The notes beneath the pieces are model-generated. The model had not been told where the DNA came from and made no database searches. It saw nothing but the letters and a program-made list of their open reading frames with translations. Made by a program: the position numbers and the translations under genes. A stretch of 49,588 nt of DNA from JBHIAG01 sp046758465 (GTDB taxonomy: Bacteria > Acidobacteriota > Terriglobia > Acidiferrales > 2-02-FULL-67-57): NCBI GenBank assembly GCA_046758465.1, contig JBHIAG010000004.1, positions 1 to 49,588 of the forward strand, in the 5' to 3' direction. Shown here piece after piece: positions 32,529 through 40,195 of the stretch; positions within the stretch are counted from its first letter, which is position 1; the number at the start of each line of letters is the position of its first letter.

Positions 32529-33266
32529 CTAGGGCGCGCGTTTAGCGGAGATGTTTTTCGGCGAGTATTTGTTCAACGTATTGATCAGAGGCTGGGCGGG
32601 GGCGGGAATCGCACCTTGGCCCTGGAGCAAGACCTGCTTGACGTTGATCTCGTGGCCGTAAATCTTTTTGTTGGCCGTCTTATCCTGGCGCACCACCGCA
32701 CCTTCGAGCGAAGCACCCGCAAACAGTCCGCGGGCGCGCGAGTAGGTGAGGATTTCCGCGTGCATCAGGGCGTCGGTGGCGGCTGCCGCCGTGCGGCCCT
32801 TGGGTCCGGCCGCAGCGGAAAGATCGGCGCCGAGCGTAAATTTGCTCCGTAGTAGGTACTCCGCACCCTTGGGATTCATTATCAGCAAAATGAAATCCGT
32901 CGAGGTGCCCCCGATCTGGAACCCGATGCTTCCGCCGCCCAGCATGTACATCGCCGGTGGACCCCAACGGCCCGCCAGCCGATTTTGCCGGCAGACGAAC
33001 ACGCCTTTGCCGTAGCGGCCCCCGAACCCGAACGCCAGTTTCTTCACGCCGGGGATGATGCCGACGCATTCGGCGCGGTCGAGCAAGTCCCTCGGGATAC
33101 CGCCGTCGGGCGCGGCCATGATTTCTTGGAGGACTTCGGTGGCGCGCTCGAGGCGCTCGACTTCTTTGCTTTTGGCAGCGGCGGGGGTGGCCAGCACGCT
33201 CAGCGCCCACAGCCACACCAGCCCGCCTGCCAAACCGAATCTCATCTCCCTCATCAGTGAATGCAC
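32529..33266 (-). CDS. Secreted SYLF (YSC84) lipid-binding domain protein
   Basis: A 245-residue protein. A signal sequence ends near ATPAAA; then come VERLERATEVLQEIM, the SYLF core with GGRYGKGVFVCR, MYMLGGGSIGFQIGGTSTDFILLIM, and LSAAAGPKGRTAAAATDA and TYSRARGLFAGASLEG. SYLF domains bind phosphoinositides in eukaryotes; secreted bacterial members are of unknown function. I chose the GTG at 33266 because AGGAG is 9-10 nt upstream; ATG at 33254 is the alternative. Stand-alone gene, about 100 bp upstream of korA on the same strand. Confidence 0.88.
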   Translation of the reverse strand: MHSLMREMRFGLAGGLVWLWALSVLATPAAAKSKEVERLERATEVLQEIMAAPDGGIPRDLLDRAECVGIIPGVKKLAFGFGGRYGKGVFVCRQNRLAGRWGPPAMYMLGGGSIGFQIGGTSTDFILLIMNPKGAEYLLRSKFTLGADLSAAAGPKGRTAAAATDALMHAEILTYSRARGLFAGASLEGAVVRQDKTANKKIYGHEINVKQVLLQGQGAIPAPAQPLINTLNKYSPKNISAKRAP

Positions 33267-33411
33267 AAGTTCACTTCTCCTACTTCCACCTCTGATGACG
33301 GCTCTCGCTCCCGGGGTTGTGTTCAGCAAGTAGAGTGCCTGCGAAGCTGCCCGGGAGTCAACCCTGAGTTTTGCTGGTGGCGGTGTAGGGGCATTTAAGG
33401 ATCAGGCGAGA

Positions 33412-33849
33412 TCACTCCTTTTTGCCCAGATTTTCATAGCGATCTTCTGGAGCACTCTCCCGGGTTGTCGGAAGGCCGCGGGGAGCCCAGCCGGGAAAGG
33501 TTAGCCGTCCCATCTGATCGGTCTCACTGCCAAATCCGCCGCGCATGTCCAGGGCATGGCGGAAGTCGGCCCGCAGCAGAAGCTCGGCAGCTTTGAGGGA
33601 GCGGCCCCCTTTCTGGCAGCCAGTAATACATTTCACGTCCTTAGCAAAATTTGCCTCCACGATCTCGACAAAGCGCGGATTCGGCTGCATGCGTCCAACC
33701 GGGTCGGGCTCCACGACGGGAATGTTTTTGGCACCCGGGACGTGTCCCGCCTCAAACTCGGTGACGGTGCGCACATCCAGATAGATGTAGCCTGTATTGC
33801 AATCGAGAAGCTCCTTGGCTTGTTCCGGTGTAATCCGTTTGATTTCCAT
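33412..33849 (-). CDS. Single-domain rhodanese-like sulfurtransferase
   Basis: A 145-residue rhodanese domain. The active-site cysteine is in ITGCQKGGRSLKAAELL (C-Q-K-G-G-R-S loop), and YLDVRTVTEFEAGHVPGAKNIP is the family N-terminal block. The C-terminal 35 residues extend past the domain and include GWAPRGLPTT. It could carry persulfide sulfur. Its neighbours on the strand are a Rieske protein and a ferredoxin, and the SUF operon is 7 kb away, so a role in sulfur supply for clusters is plausible but unproven. Confidence 0.9.
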   Translation of the reverse strand: MEIKRITPEQAKELLDCNTGYIYLDVRTVTEFEAGHVPGAKNIPVVEPDPVGRMQPNPRFVEIVEANFAKDVKCITGCQKGGRSLKAAELLLRADFRHALDMRGGFGSETDQMGRLTFPGWAPRGLPTTRESAPEDRYENLGKKE

Positions 33850-33945
33850 ATTCGCACCCCACGCTGATTTTTTCGGTGAGACCTCGGACGACGCTATGCG
33901 GTTCCGGTTCAGACTCGGAATCCGATGGGATGAGCCACCGCTGTG

Positions 33946-34260
33946 CTATTCGACTTCAACTTCCACGTCGTCTCCAGTCACCCGAACGGAAAAGCTCTTC
34001 ACGCCTTGGCGGGCTGGTGGGGTGATGACGGCACCGGTTTTCACGCTGAATTGCGACCCGTGCCACGGGCAGATGACCTGATCGCCTGCCAGCATGCCCT
34101 CGGAGAGGGGTCCACCTCGATGAGGACAGGTATTCTCGATGGCGTAGAGAGTCCCGCCCAGATTAAAAATGGCGATGCTCTGCCCACCCGCCTCCACCAG
34201 CTTTCCTGCCTGTAAACCCTCAAACTCTGCTTTGGTTCCCACCTTGAAAAACTGAGCCAT
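33946..34260 (-). CDS. Small Rieske-type [2Fe-2S] protein, second copy
   Basis: A 104-residue soluble Rieske protein with C45 and H47 in NTCPHRGGPLS and C64 and H67 in VICPWHGSQF. It is related to but distinct from the protein at 14094-14405. No signal peptide or anchor. AAAGGAGA precedes the ATG. It lies between the rhodanese and ferredoxin genes, each about 100-200 bp away. Confidence 0.9.
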   Translation of the reverse strand: MAQFFKVGTKAEFEGLQAGKLVEAGGQSIAIFNLGGTLYAIENTCPHRGGPLSEGMLAGDQVICPWHGSQFSVKTGAVITPPARQGVKSFSVRVTGDDVEVEVE

Positions 34261-34459
34261 GACGCTCTCCTTTCTTATCCCCTACCGTATGGTGTAGCGT
34301 GCCGCGCGGCGATTTCTCCTCGCTTCCGTGTGAAAATGGGCATCGTGTGTCCGAAGAGCAAGAGGTCAGAGTCCTGTCGCACCGCGTCGCACGATTATGG
34401 GGATCGTAATCTTCTGCCAGCAACTCTCGCCGGTGCTCCAAGCGCGGGGCCGGCAGCGT
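34261..34459. other. Spacer between the Rieske and ferredoxin genes
   Basis: About 200 bp with a lower GC content and no gene. AAAGGAGA for the minus-strand Rieske gene lies at its left edge. I see no firm promoter. Confidence 0.4.
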
Positions 34460-34753
34460 TCACTGTTTGAAATAGTTGGCGTTGATTTCGGTGAAGTTTT
34501 GCCACTTCTCGGGCAGATCCTCCAAGGCGAAGATCGCCGTCACCGGGCACACCGGCACGCAGGCGCCGCAATCGATGCACTCGTCCGGGTGGATATAGAG
34601 GTGGGGCACCTCGTCAAAGTTCTGGGTTCCCTGATTTGCTGGGCCACCATGATACTGGCGCTCTTTAGCCGGGTGAATGCAATCCACCGGGCAGACGTCT
34701 ACACACGCGCTGTCTTTTGTACCAATACATGGTTCAGCAATGACGTAGGCCAT
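34460..34753 (-). CDS. fdxA: 7Fe ferredoxin
   Basis: A 97-residue ferredoxin aligned with Azotobacter FdI. C9, C17 and C69 would bind a [3Fe-4S] cluster, and C21, C59, C62 and C65 a [4Fe-4S] cluster; C25 corresponds to the free cysteine. The position of FdI C11 is Thr here. About 19 extra residues (KERQYHGG to NFDE) separate the two motifs. The C-terminal LPEKWQNFTEINA segment is FdI-like. GGGAG precedes the ATG. A short unknown gene starts the unit 13 nt upstream, behind a strong minus-strand promoter. It may serve KorAB or SUF. Confidence 0.92.
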   Translation of the reverse strand: MAYVIAEPCIGTKDSACVDVCPVDCIHPAKERQYHGGPANQGTQNFDEVPHLYIHPDECIDCGACVPVCPVTAIFALEDLPEKWQNFTEINANYFKQ

Positions 34754-34765
34754 GACAACTCCCTG

Positions 34766-35095
34766 TTACTTTGCTTGCTTCACGCTCAGAATTTGATGTA
34801 AAAGGTGGTCTCTTTCTGGACCCGGGATTGGCAAATCTTTAATGCGTTTTTCCCCATGCTGGCGATACGGCTTAAAGACAACCCGAAGGTGCGGAAACCC
34901 GCGCACCAGATCCGAGATTTTGTCGTACACAGAAACACCAATGGGTCTGCCATGTGTTTCTCGCGGTGTCCCCTCAGCGGGAGGGATTCCGTACCCATCC
35001 TGACCACATAGGATTCTGCGATGGATGAAAACCAGGGGAAGCCATTGCGTACCCCCGTTTTTTCTCTTGGGTTTGTTCACCGTGTGCGTGCTCAT
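34766..35095 (-). CDS. Small protein of unknown function upstream of the ferredoxin gene
   Basis: A 109-residue frame starting at ATG 35095, about 20 nt after a predicted start of transcription and ending 13 nt before fdxA. The product is basic, with no family I know. GC content is lower than in neighbouring genes, and no clear ribosome site precedes the ATG. The consensus promoter and tight spacing to fdxA favour a real gene, but a long leader without coding function is possible. Confidence 0.4.
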   Translation of the reverse strand: MSTHTVNKPKRKNGGTQWLPLVFIHRRILCGQDGYGIPPAEGTPRETHGRPIGVSVYDKISDLVRGFPHLRVVFKPYRQHGEKRIKDLPIPGPERDHLLHQILSVKQAK

Positions 35096-35121
35096 AGGAT
35101 TTCGACGCCTGCCAGCGGAGT

Positions 35122-35150
35122 ATTCTAGTGGGGGCGGGCCAGTTAGTCAA
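35122..35150 (-). promoter_or_regulatory. Strong minus-strand promoter for the ferredoxin unit
   Basis: On the minus strand TTGACT (35150-35145), 17-bp spacer, TAGAAT (35127-35122). Transcription would start near 35115. It diverges from the regulator promoter at 35176-35203, leaving about 25 bp of AT-rich DNA between them with a TAATTA core, a plausible operator. Confidence 0.75.
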
Positions 35151-35175
35151 GGAAAACATTTAGTAATTATTCTAT

Positions 35176-35203
35176 TTGCACAAATGCCCACGCACGGTAC
35201 AAT
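35176..35203 (+). promoter_or_regulatory. Promoter of the SufR-like gene, predicting a leaderless mRNA
   Basis: TTGCAC (35176-35181), 16-bp spacer, TACAAT (35198-35203). The ATG begins at 35210, seven nucleotides after the -10, so transcription should begin at or next to the start codon. No Shine-Dalgarno sequence precedes it. Confidence 0.65.
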
Positions 35204-35209
35204 GCCAGC

Positions 35210-35884
35210 ATGAACCGTGCGAGCACGTTGACCTTGCCCCAACTGCTGGTCTTGGAGCATCTCAAGCGGGTGGGAGCCTGCAGCGCCAAGCAGATTGCCC
35301 GGTCTTTACACGTGACCCCCATGGCGGTGCGTCACCATCTCGCGGTACTGGAGAAAGCCGGCTGGCTCGCGACTACCCTGGATCGCTCCGGCAGCGGACG
35401 TCCCTCCTATCTGTATGCTCTGACCGAGCGTGCGGAAGCCTTTTTCCCTAACGAGTATGGGGATCTAGCCAATCGCTTGCTACGAAACTTGGCGCAGCTG
35501 GATGGGGAGGCCAAGGTCGTTCAGCTTTTTGAGCAAATGAAGAAAACTGCGGTCGTCCACTATACGCCCCACATGGTGGGCAAGGAGTTGAGGGACCGGG
35601 TCGCCGCAATGGCGAAAATTCAGGGCGAGTCGGGCTACATGGCGGACTGGCGGCAGGTGGACGACGATACGTTCGAGCTGACCGAGCACAATTGCGCGAT
35701 CTGGCAAGTCGCGCGGATCTGTCCGGCCGCGTGCGACTGCGAACTGGCGCTGATGCAAGAGCTCCTGGGCGCCCAGGTGAGTCGCACGGAACACATTGTC
35801 AAGGGAGATGCCTGCTGTCGCTATCTCATTGAAGGAATCTCCCGAGCTGCCGGCAAAAAGCATCGCCGGCGGTGTGTTGGCTGA
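35210..35884 (+). CDS. SufR-like iron-sulfur transcriptional regulator
   Basis: A 224-residue protein with an N-terminal winged helix (about 8-75; VTPMAVRHHLAVLEKAGWL and SGRPSYLYALT) and a C-terminal domain that aligns with SufR: HNCAIWQVARICPAACDCELALMQELLG. C162 and C175 match the first two cluster cysteines, C203 the last; the third is Gln189, while C171, C177 and C202 are extra. SufR represses suf genes when its cluster is present. The gene diverges from the ferredoxin unit and is followed after 52 nt by a radical SAM selenoprotein, so targets may be both of these. It seems to be translated from a leaderless mRNA. Confidence 0.85.
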   Translation: MNRASTLTLPQLLVLEHLKRVGACSAKQIARSLHVTPMAVRHHLAVLEKAGWLATTLDRSGSGRPSYLYALTERAEAFFPNEYGDLANRLLRNLAQLDGEAKVVQLFEQMKKTAVVHYTPHMVGKELRDRVAAMAKIQGESGYMADWRQVDDDTFELTEHNCAIWQVARICPAACDCELALMQELLGAQVSRTEHIVKGDACCRYLIEGISRAAGKKHRRRCVG

Positions 35885-35936
35885 GCCAAGCTCGCCGGAT
35901 CGAAATCCGTGCACAGGCAGAAGCGCATAGTTTCGG

Positions 35937-37352
35937 ATGAGTAATAGTTTGCTGAATGTAGTTCTGCTCTCAGCCTACGAGTTGGGGCGGCAGCCGTTTG
36001 GGCTGGCATCACCGGCGGCATGGCTGCGGCGGGAAGGAGCCTCGGTCAGTTGCCTCGACCTCGCCAAACAGCGGCTGTCCGAGGAGCCGATCCGGTCGGC
36101 CGACTTAGTCGCCTTCTATGTTCCCATGCACACGGCGACGCGGCTTGCCGCGCGGGCGGTCGAGCGGGTGAAACGGCTCAATCCCGAAGCCCACATCTGT
36201 TTTTATGGTCTGTACGCGCCGATGAACGAAAGCTATCTGCGGAAGCTGGGTGCCAATACGATTCTGGGCGGTGAATTCGAGCCGGGGATGGTCAGTTTGC
36301 TTGCAAGGCTGCGCAACGGTCCCGAGGGCAAGCCCCAGCCGGAGCCGCTGATTTTGCTGGTGCGGCAGCAATTCCTGGTGCCCGACCGGAGCGATCTTTT
36401 GCCGTTGTCGCACTATGCGCAGTTGCATCTGGGAAATGGGGAGCATCGCACGGTCGGCTACACCGAGGCGAGCCGCGGCTGCAAGCACTTTTGCCGGCAT
36501 TGCCCCATCGTGCCAGTGTACGCAGGGCATTTCCGGATTGTGCAACGCGAGGTGGTGCTGGGGGACATCCGGCGGCAGATGGCCGCGGGGGCGCAACATA
36601 TTACTTTTGGCGACCCGGACTTTTTCAACGGCCTCGGTCACGCCCTGCCGTTGGTGCAGGCGCTGCACGAAGAGCACTCGGAGCTGACCTATGACGTGAC
36701 CATCAAGATCGAACATCTTGTGAAACACGCTAAGCATCTGGAAACGCTGCGCGATACCGGCTGCCTGTTTGTGACCAGCGCAGTGGAGTCGGTGGATGAC
36801 CGCGTGCTGTGCTTGCTCGACAAAGGCCATACGCGAAGTGATTTCATCCAGGTAAGCCGGCATTTCCGAGCGATTCGGTTGACGCTCGCGCCGACCTTGG
36901 TGACCTTCACGCCTTGGACGACGCTCGCGGGCTACCTGGACCTGCTCTGGCTGCTGGCCAAACTGGACTTAATCGAAAACGTGGCTCCCATCCAGCTTGC
37001 CATCCGCCTGCTGATTCCCTCGGGGTCGAAGCTGCTGGAGCTGGCTGAAATGAGGGCGATTGTAGAAGATTTTGAGGAGGCAGCGCTGAGTTACCGGTGG
37101 CGGCACCCCGACCCGCGGATGGACCAGTTGCGGCTGGATGTGCAAGAACTGGTGAAGCGGGCGGAGTCGAGACAGGAGAATCGCCGGCAAATCTTTTCCA
37201 AGATCTGGGCGCTGGCGCACGTGGCTGCCGAGGTGCCAGTGCGGGAGCTTCCGAAACCTGAGCCCGGGCCGCCCCGGGCGGCGATTCCGTATCTGAATGA
37301 ACCCTGGTACTGTTGAGCCGAGCCCACCGAAGAGCAGGTGGCTCTTTTCTAA
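35937..37352 (+). CDS. CUAEP-tail radical SAM selenoprotein (in-frame TGA as Sec)
   Basis: A 471-residue protein if TGA at 37314-37316 is read as selenocysteine; read as stop, it is 459 residues ending EPWYC. The frame continues as C-U-A-E-P-T, then seven residues, to TAA at 37350-37352. A hairpin at 37320-37344 begins just after the TGA. This tail is the one for which the CUAEP/CCAEP-tail radical SAM family is named, as I recall it. Residues 1-130 resemble a B12-binding fold (ELGRQPFGLASPAAWLRREG, FYVPMHTATRLA). The radical SAM cluster is in RGCKHFCRHCP, CX3CX2C spacing. Substrate is unknown. An ATP-grasp ligase follows at once, suggesting a small biosynthetic or modification pathway. The ribosome site is weak. 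Confidence 0.85.
37317..37345 (+). promoter_or_regulatory. Bacterial SECIS-like hairpin after the TGA codon
   Basis: GAGCCCACC (37320-37328) pairs with GGTGGCTC (37337-37344), with one bulged C and a GAAGAGCA loop (37329-37336). The loop starts 13 nt after the TGA. Bacterial SECIS elements lie inside the coding region directly after the UGA in just this way and are bound by SelB. Confidence 0.75.
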
Positions 37353-37408
37353 GCCGAAACGAAGCCCAGACATGCCGGCGGGAAGAGAGTCCCGCGCCGT
37401 GGCCTGCC

Positions 37409-38692
37409 GTGAAGCATGAAGGGAACGACAACCTGGCTGCGGGCAAGCGGCTGCTGCTGTTGTGCACGACCACGGGCTACCAGACGCGGGCGTTTGTGGA
37501 GGCGGCGAACAAGCTGAACCTGGACGTGGTCTTCGGTACGGACCGGTGCCACGTGCTGGAGGACCCCTGGCAAGATGGAGCGCTGACGCTGCGGTTTGAA
37601 AATGCGCGCGCGGCTGCCGGGCTGGTTGTCGAATACGCCAAAAACAATCCTGTAGATGCCATCGTTGCCCTGGGGGATCGCACGACGCCGACGGCGGCCT
37701 GGGCCTGCCAGGAGCTCGGGCTTCTCTACAATCCGCCCACAGCGGCCGAAGCCTGCCGCGACAAATACAAATCCCGGGAGCGGCTGCGCTCGGCGGGGCT
37801 GAAGGTGCCGACGTACCGGCGTTTCTCGTTTGACGAAGACGCGCGTGCCCTCGGCCTGCAAATGGAGTATCCCTGCGTCCTGAAGCCGCTGACGCTTGCG
37901 GCCAGCCGCGGGGTGATTCGCGCCGACACCCCCGAAGAGTTCGTCAAGGCCTTCGAGCGGATCGGGGCGCTGCTGCGCAGCCCGGACGTGCAGGTGCTGC
38001 GCGAGGCGACGAGTAGCTTTATCCAGGTGGAGAGATTTATTCCGGGGCGAGAGGTGGCAGTCGAGGCGCTGGTGCACCGGGGGCGGTTGAAGGTGCTGGC
38101 GCTGTTTGACAAGCCCGACCCGCTCGAAGGCCCCTTCTTCGAAGAAACGCTTTACGTGACACCGTCGCGGCTGCTGGCGGAGACGCAAGAGCAGATCTTT
38201 GGGGCGGTCGAGCAGGCGAGCAACGCGTTGGGGCTTTCCCACGGGCCCATCCACGCTGAGCTGCGCCTTAACCGCGAGGGAGCGTGGGTGCTGGAGGTGG
38301 CGGCGCGTTCGATTGGCGGGCTCTGTTCGCGCGCTCTCCGGTTCGAGGCAGGGATGTCGCTGGAAGAGCTGATTATCCGGCAAGCGCTGGGGCTGGAGAT
38401 CTGCGGGGTGAGGCGGGAAAGCGCCGCCGCCGGCGTGATGATGATTCCCATCCTGCAGGGAGGAATCTTTGAGCGAGTCGAAGGCCTGGAGGCCGCGCGG
38501 GAAACGCCCGGGGTCGAAGAGATCACCATCACGGCCAAAGCGGAGCAGAAGCTGGTTCCCTTGCCCGAAGGTGCGAGCTATCTGGGGTTTATCTTCGCGC
38601 GCGGGTTAACGCCGGAATTTGTCGAAGACGCGCTGCGAAGAGCCCATCAAAAGGTGGAGTTCCGGATTCGACCTGTCCTGCCGGTGGCGTGA
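37409..38692 (+). CDS. ATP-grasp ligase
   Basis: A 427-residue ATP-grasp protein. KRLLLLCTTTGYQTRAFVEAA starts a pre-ATP-grasp domain, ACRDKYKSRERLRSAGLKVPTY begins the ATP-grasp domain, and VLKPLTLAASRGV, VERFIPGREVAVEALV and HAELRLNREGAWVLEVAARSIGG carry ATP- and Mg-binding residues. The layout resembles L-amino acid ligases that join carboxylates to amines. The GTG at 37409 is the likely start; the frame stays open upstream into the selenoprotein tail but without family similarity. It begins 56 nt after the selenoprotein stop, and the two probably act on one substrate. Confidence 0.85.
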   Translation: MKHEGNDNLAAGKRLLLLCTTTGYQTRAFVEAANKLNLDVVFGTDRCHVLEDPWQDGALTLRFENARAAAGLVVEYAKNNPVDAIVALGDRTTPTAAWACQELGLLYNPPTAAEACRDKYKSRERLRSAGLKVPTYRRFSFDEDARALGLQMEYPCVLKPLTLAASRGVIRADTPEEFVKAFERIGALLRSPDVQVLREATSSFIQVERFIPGREVAVEALVHRGRLKVLALFDKPDPLEGPFFEETLYVTPSRLLAETQEQIFGAVEQASNALGLSHGPIHAELRLNREGAWVLEVAARSIGGLCSRALRFEAGMSLEELIIRQALGLEICGVRRESAAAGVMMIPILQGGIFERVEGLEAARETPGVEEITITAKAEQKLVPLPEGASYLGFIFARGLTPEFVEDALRRAHQKVEFRIRPVLPVA

Positions 38693-38849
38693 GCCGAACA
38701 CGAAAACAGCACAGGGAAAGCAGAAAACGGGAAGCAGGCAGGTGGCCCGGCCAGCGGTGGGACGCCCCGAAGGCTCGGGGCAGGTCGTGTCAGCTCTGCG
38801 TGCGACAGCGTGGCACTCGACTTGGCGTCACCACCGAAGACGGGCGCGG

Positions 38850-39452
38850 CTACCGGTAGCAGGTGAAAACGAAGGCGGGAGGCAGGTTGCGCCAGATGAT
38901 CTTGCGCTGCACCGAGGCAAAATACTGGCGCAGGAGTCGCCCGCTGCTGAAGCGAACCGCTCGCCCGTCCTTGAACCGGAAGTACACCAGTTGCCCATGG
39001 ATGTACTGAAACTGGGTGAAGACGCTTTTCTGGTCCAGGAAGGGAACGAGCTCGCACAAGACGTCGCGTCGTTGCTGCTCCGACATAAGAGTCAAACCCA
39101 ACGAGGACACCGCAGCATCCACTCGCTGACAGCCGCGGCGCCGCAACTCCTGGCCGAGGGTTTCGGCACTGGCGTTGAACAGCAACAGGCGCGGGTCGGG
39201 TAGATTTCCTTTCAGGTAGCGGAACAGGCGCGGGTTGATTTCAAATGCGAGCAAGGTGGCGTGTTGGGGGAGCCGGTCGAGCAAGGCCTGCGTCATGACC
39301 CCAGTGCCCGCGCCGAATTCCACCACGATGCTCGCCTGGTCGAGCGGCAGCGGCTCCAGCATCGCCCGGATGAGGTAGCGCGAGCTGGGAGCAATGGCTG
39401 CCGTAGTCTGGAAGTCGGCCAGCACTTCTGCACCAAAGGTCTTCAGACTCAT
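38850..39452 (-). CDS. Phospholipid N-methyltransferase-like protein
   Basis: A 200-residue SAM methyltransferase of the PmtA / rRNA adenine methyltransferase-like group. The SAM motif is VVEFGAGTGVMTQALL, preceded by AAIAPSSRYLIRAML, a segment shared by phospholipid N-methylases (which have SSPRLA or similar). Later motifs are AVSSLGLTLMS and FTQFQYIHG. It may methylate phosphatidylethanolamine, but other lipid-like substrates are possible. AGGAG precedes the ATG at 39452. Confidence 0.82.
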   Translation of the reverse strand: MSLKTFGAEVLADFQTTAAIAPSSRYLIRAMLEPLPLDQASIVVEFGAGTGVMTQALLDRLPQHATLLAFEINPRLFRYLKGNLPDPRLLLFNASAETLGQELRRRGCQRVDAAVSSLGLTLMSEQQRRDVLCELVPFLDQKSVFTQFQYIHGQLVYFRFKDGRAVRFSSGRLLRQYFASVQRKIIWRNLPPAFVFTCYR

Positions 39453-39553
39453 TGCCTTCTCCTGGATTTTGGTCCGGTGAAGGATACTATATTCTCCTGT
39501 GGTTCGGCGCTAGTGTGCGGGACTTAGGAGGCGAAGGGGGTCAGTTTCAACCG

Positions 39554-39874
39554 CTAGCCTTTGCTTTGCGGGGGGGCATAGCCCGGGGGCAGGGCAGCAC
39601 CTTCGCCGAAGAAGAATTCCTCCATCTGCTGTTCAATGATCTCGTGGGCCTCTTTCGTCCAGGGGCTGAGGCGGTATTCGTTGAGAATCATCTTCAGGCG
39701 TTCCTTCCACAGCTCCCAAGCGTCTTTGGAAACGTTTTCGTAGACGCGCTGGCCGAGTTCGCCGGGCCAGGGGGGCTCGTCCAGGCCGGGGAGTTCTTTC
39801 CGGAACTTCACGCATTTGACCGTGTGCTTCCCGGTGGTGGGGGTAGGGGTGGGGGTCGGGCCAGAGCATCCCAT
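39554..39874 (-). CDS. yggX: Fe(2+)-trafficking protein YggX
   Basis: A 106-residue protein of the YggX family: VKCVKFRKELPGLDEPPWPGELGQRVYENVSKDAW, LILNEYRL-like ILNEYRLSPW, and QQMEEFFFG, quoted for identity. The cysteine in KCVKF is the conserved reactive residue. YggX protects iron-sulfur enzymes from oxidative damage and is thought to carry labile iron. An 18-residue N-terminal extension rich in Thr-Pro (GPTPTPTPTT) precedes the domain; an alternative start is not evident. AAGGAG precedes the ATG. Placed directly beside the suf operon, divergent from it, which suits its role. Confidence 0.93.
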   Translation of the reverse strand: MGCSGPTPTPTPTTGKHTVKCVKFRKELPGLDEPPWPGELGQRVYENVSKDAWELWKERLKMILNEYRLSPWTKEAHEIIEQQMEEFFFGEGAALPPGYAPPQSKG

Positions 39875-40195
39875 GATGGTTTCTCCTTATGCCAATGATA
39901 GCTGAGTTGGGCCCGAATGTATAGAGCATCGAGGCTCGGGGAGCAATTGGAAACGGAGGAACCATAGCAGGCAAAGGAAGCCGGAGAGGCTCTAGGGGTG
40001 GCGATAAACGGGAGACTGCTACGGCCACTGTGATGGAGCCCGACAATAAAATGCACTTCAATCTTGACATTTTGGTACAGATTGACTAGTCTGAGGACGT
40101 GATGCTCGACCGGGAGGTTCGGGAAGACTCCAGGAAGGCTCCTTGTCGCTTGGAGCACAGAGGTCATCTTTCACGGTTTTTGACTAGGAGGAGCT
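39875..40195. other. Divergent control region between yggX and sufB
   Basis: About 320 bp with no gene. It holds the yggX ribosome site at its left end and the suf promoter at 40064-40092. The suf leader is about 95 nt and ends in AGGAGGAGC before sufB. Confidence 0.55.
40064..40092 (+). promoter_or_regulatory. suf operon promoter with overlapping palindrome
   Basis: Consensus TTGACA (40064-40069), 17-bp spacer, TAGTCT (40087-40092). A perfect 8-bp palindrome GACTAGTC (40084-40091) overlaps the -10, a likely operator half-site for the Rrf2 protein encoded at the end of the operon or for the SufR-like regulator at 35210. Confidence 0.7.

Noticed and set aside
30788..32545. 585-codon plus-strand frame opposite korA
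   Set aside because: Antisense shadow of KorA; no family features.
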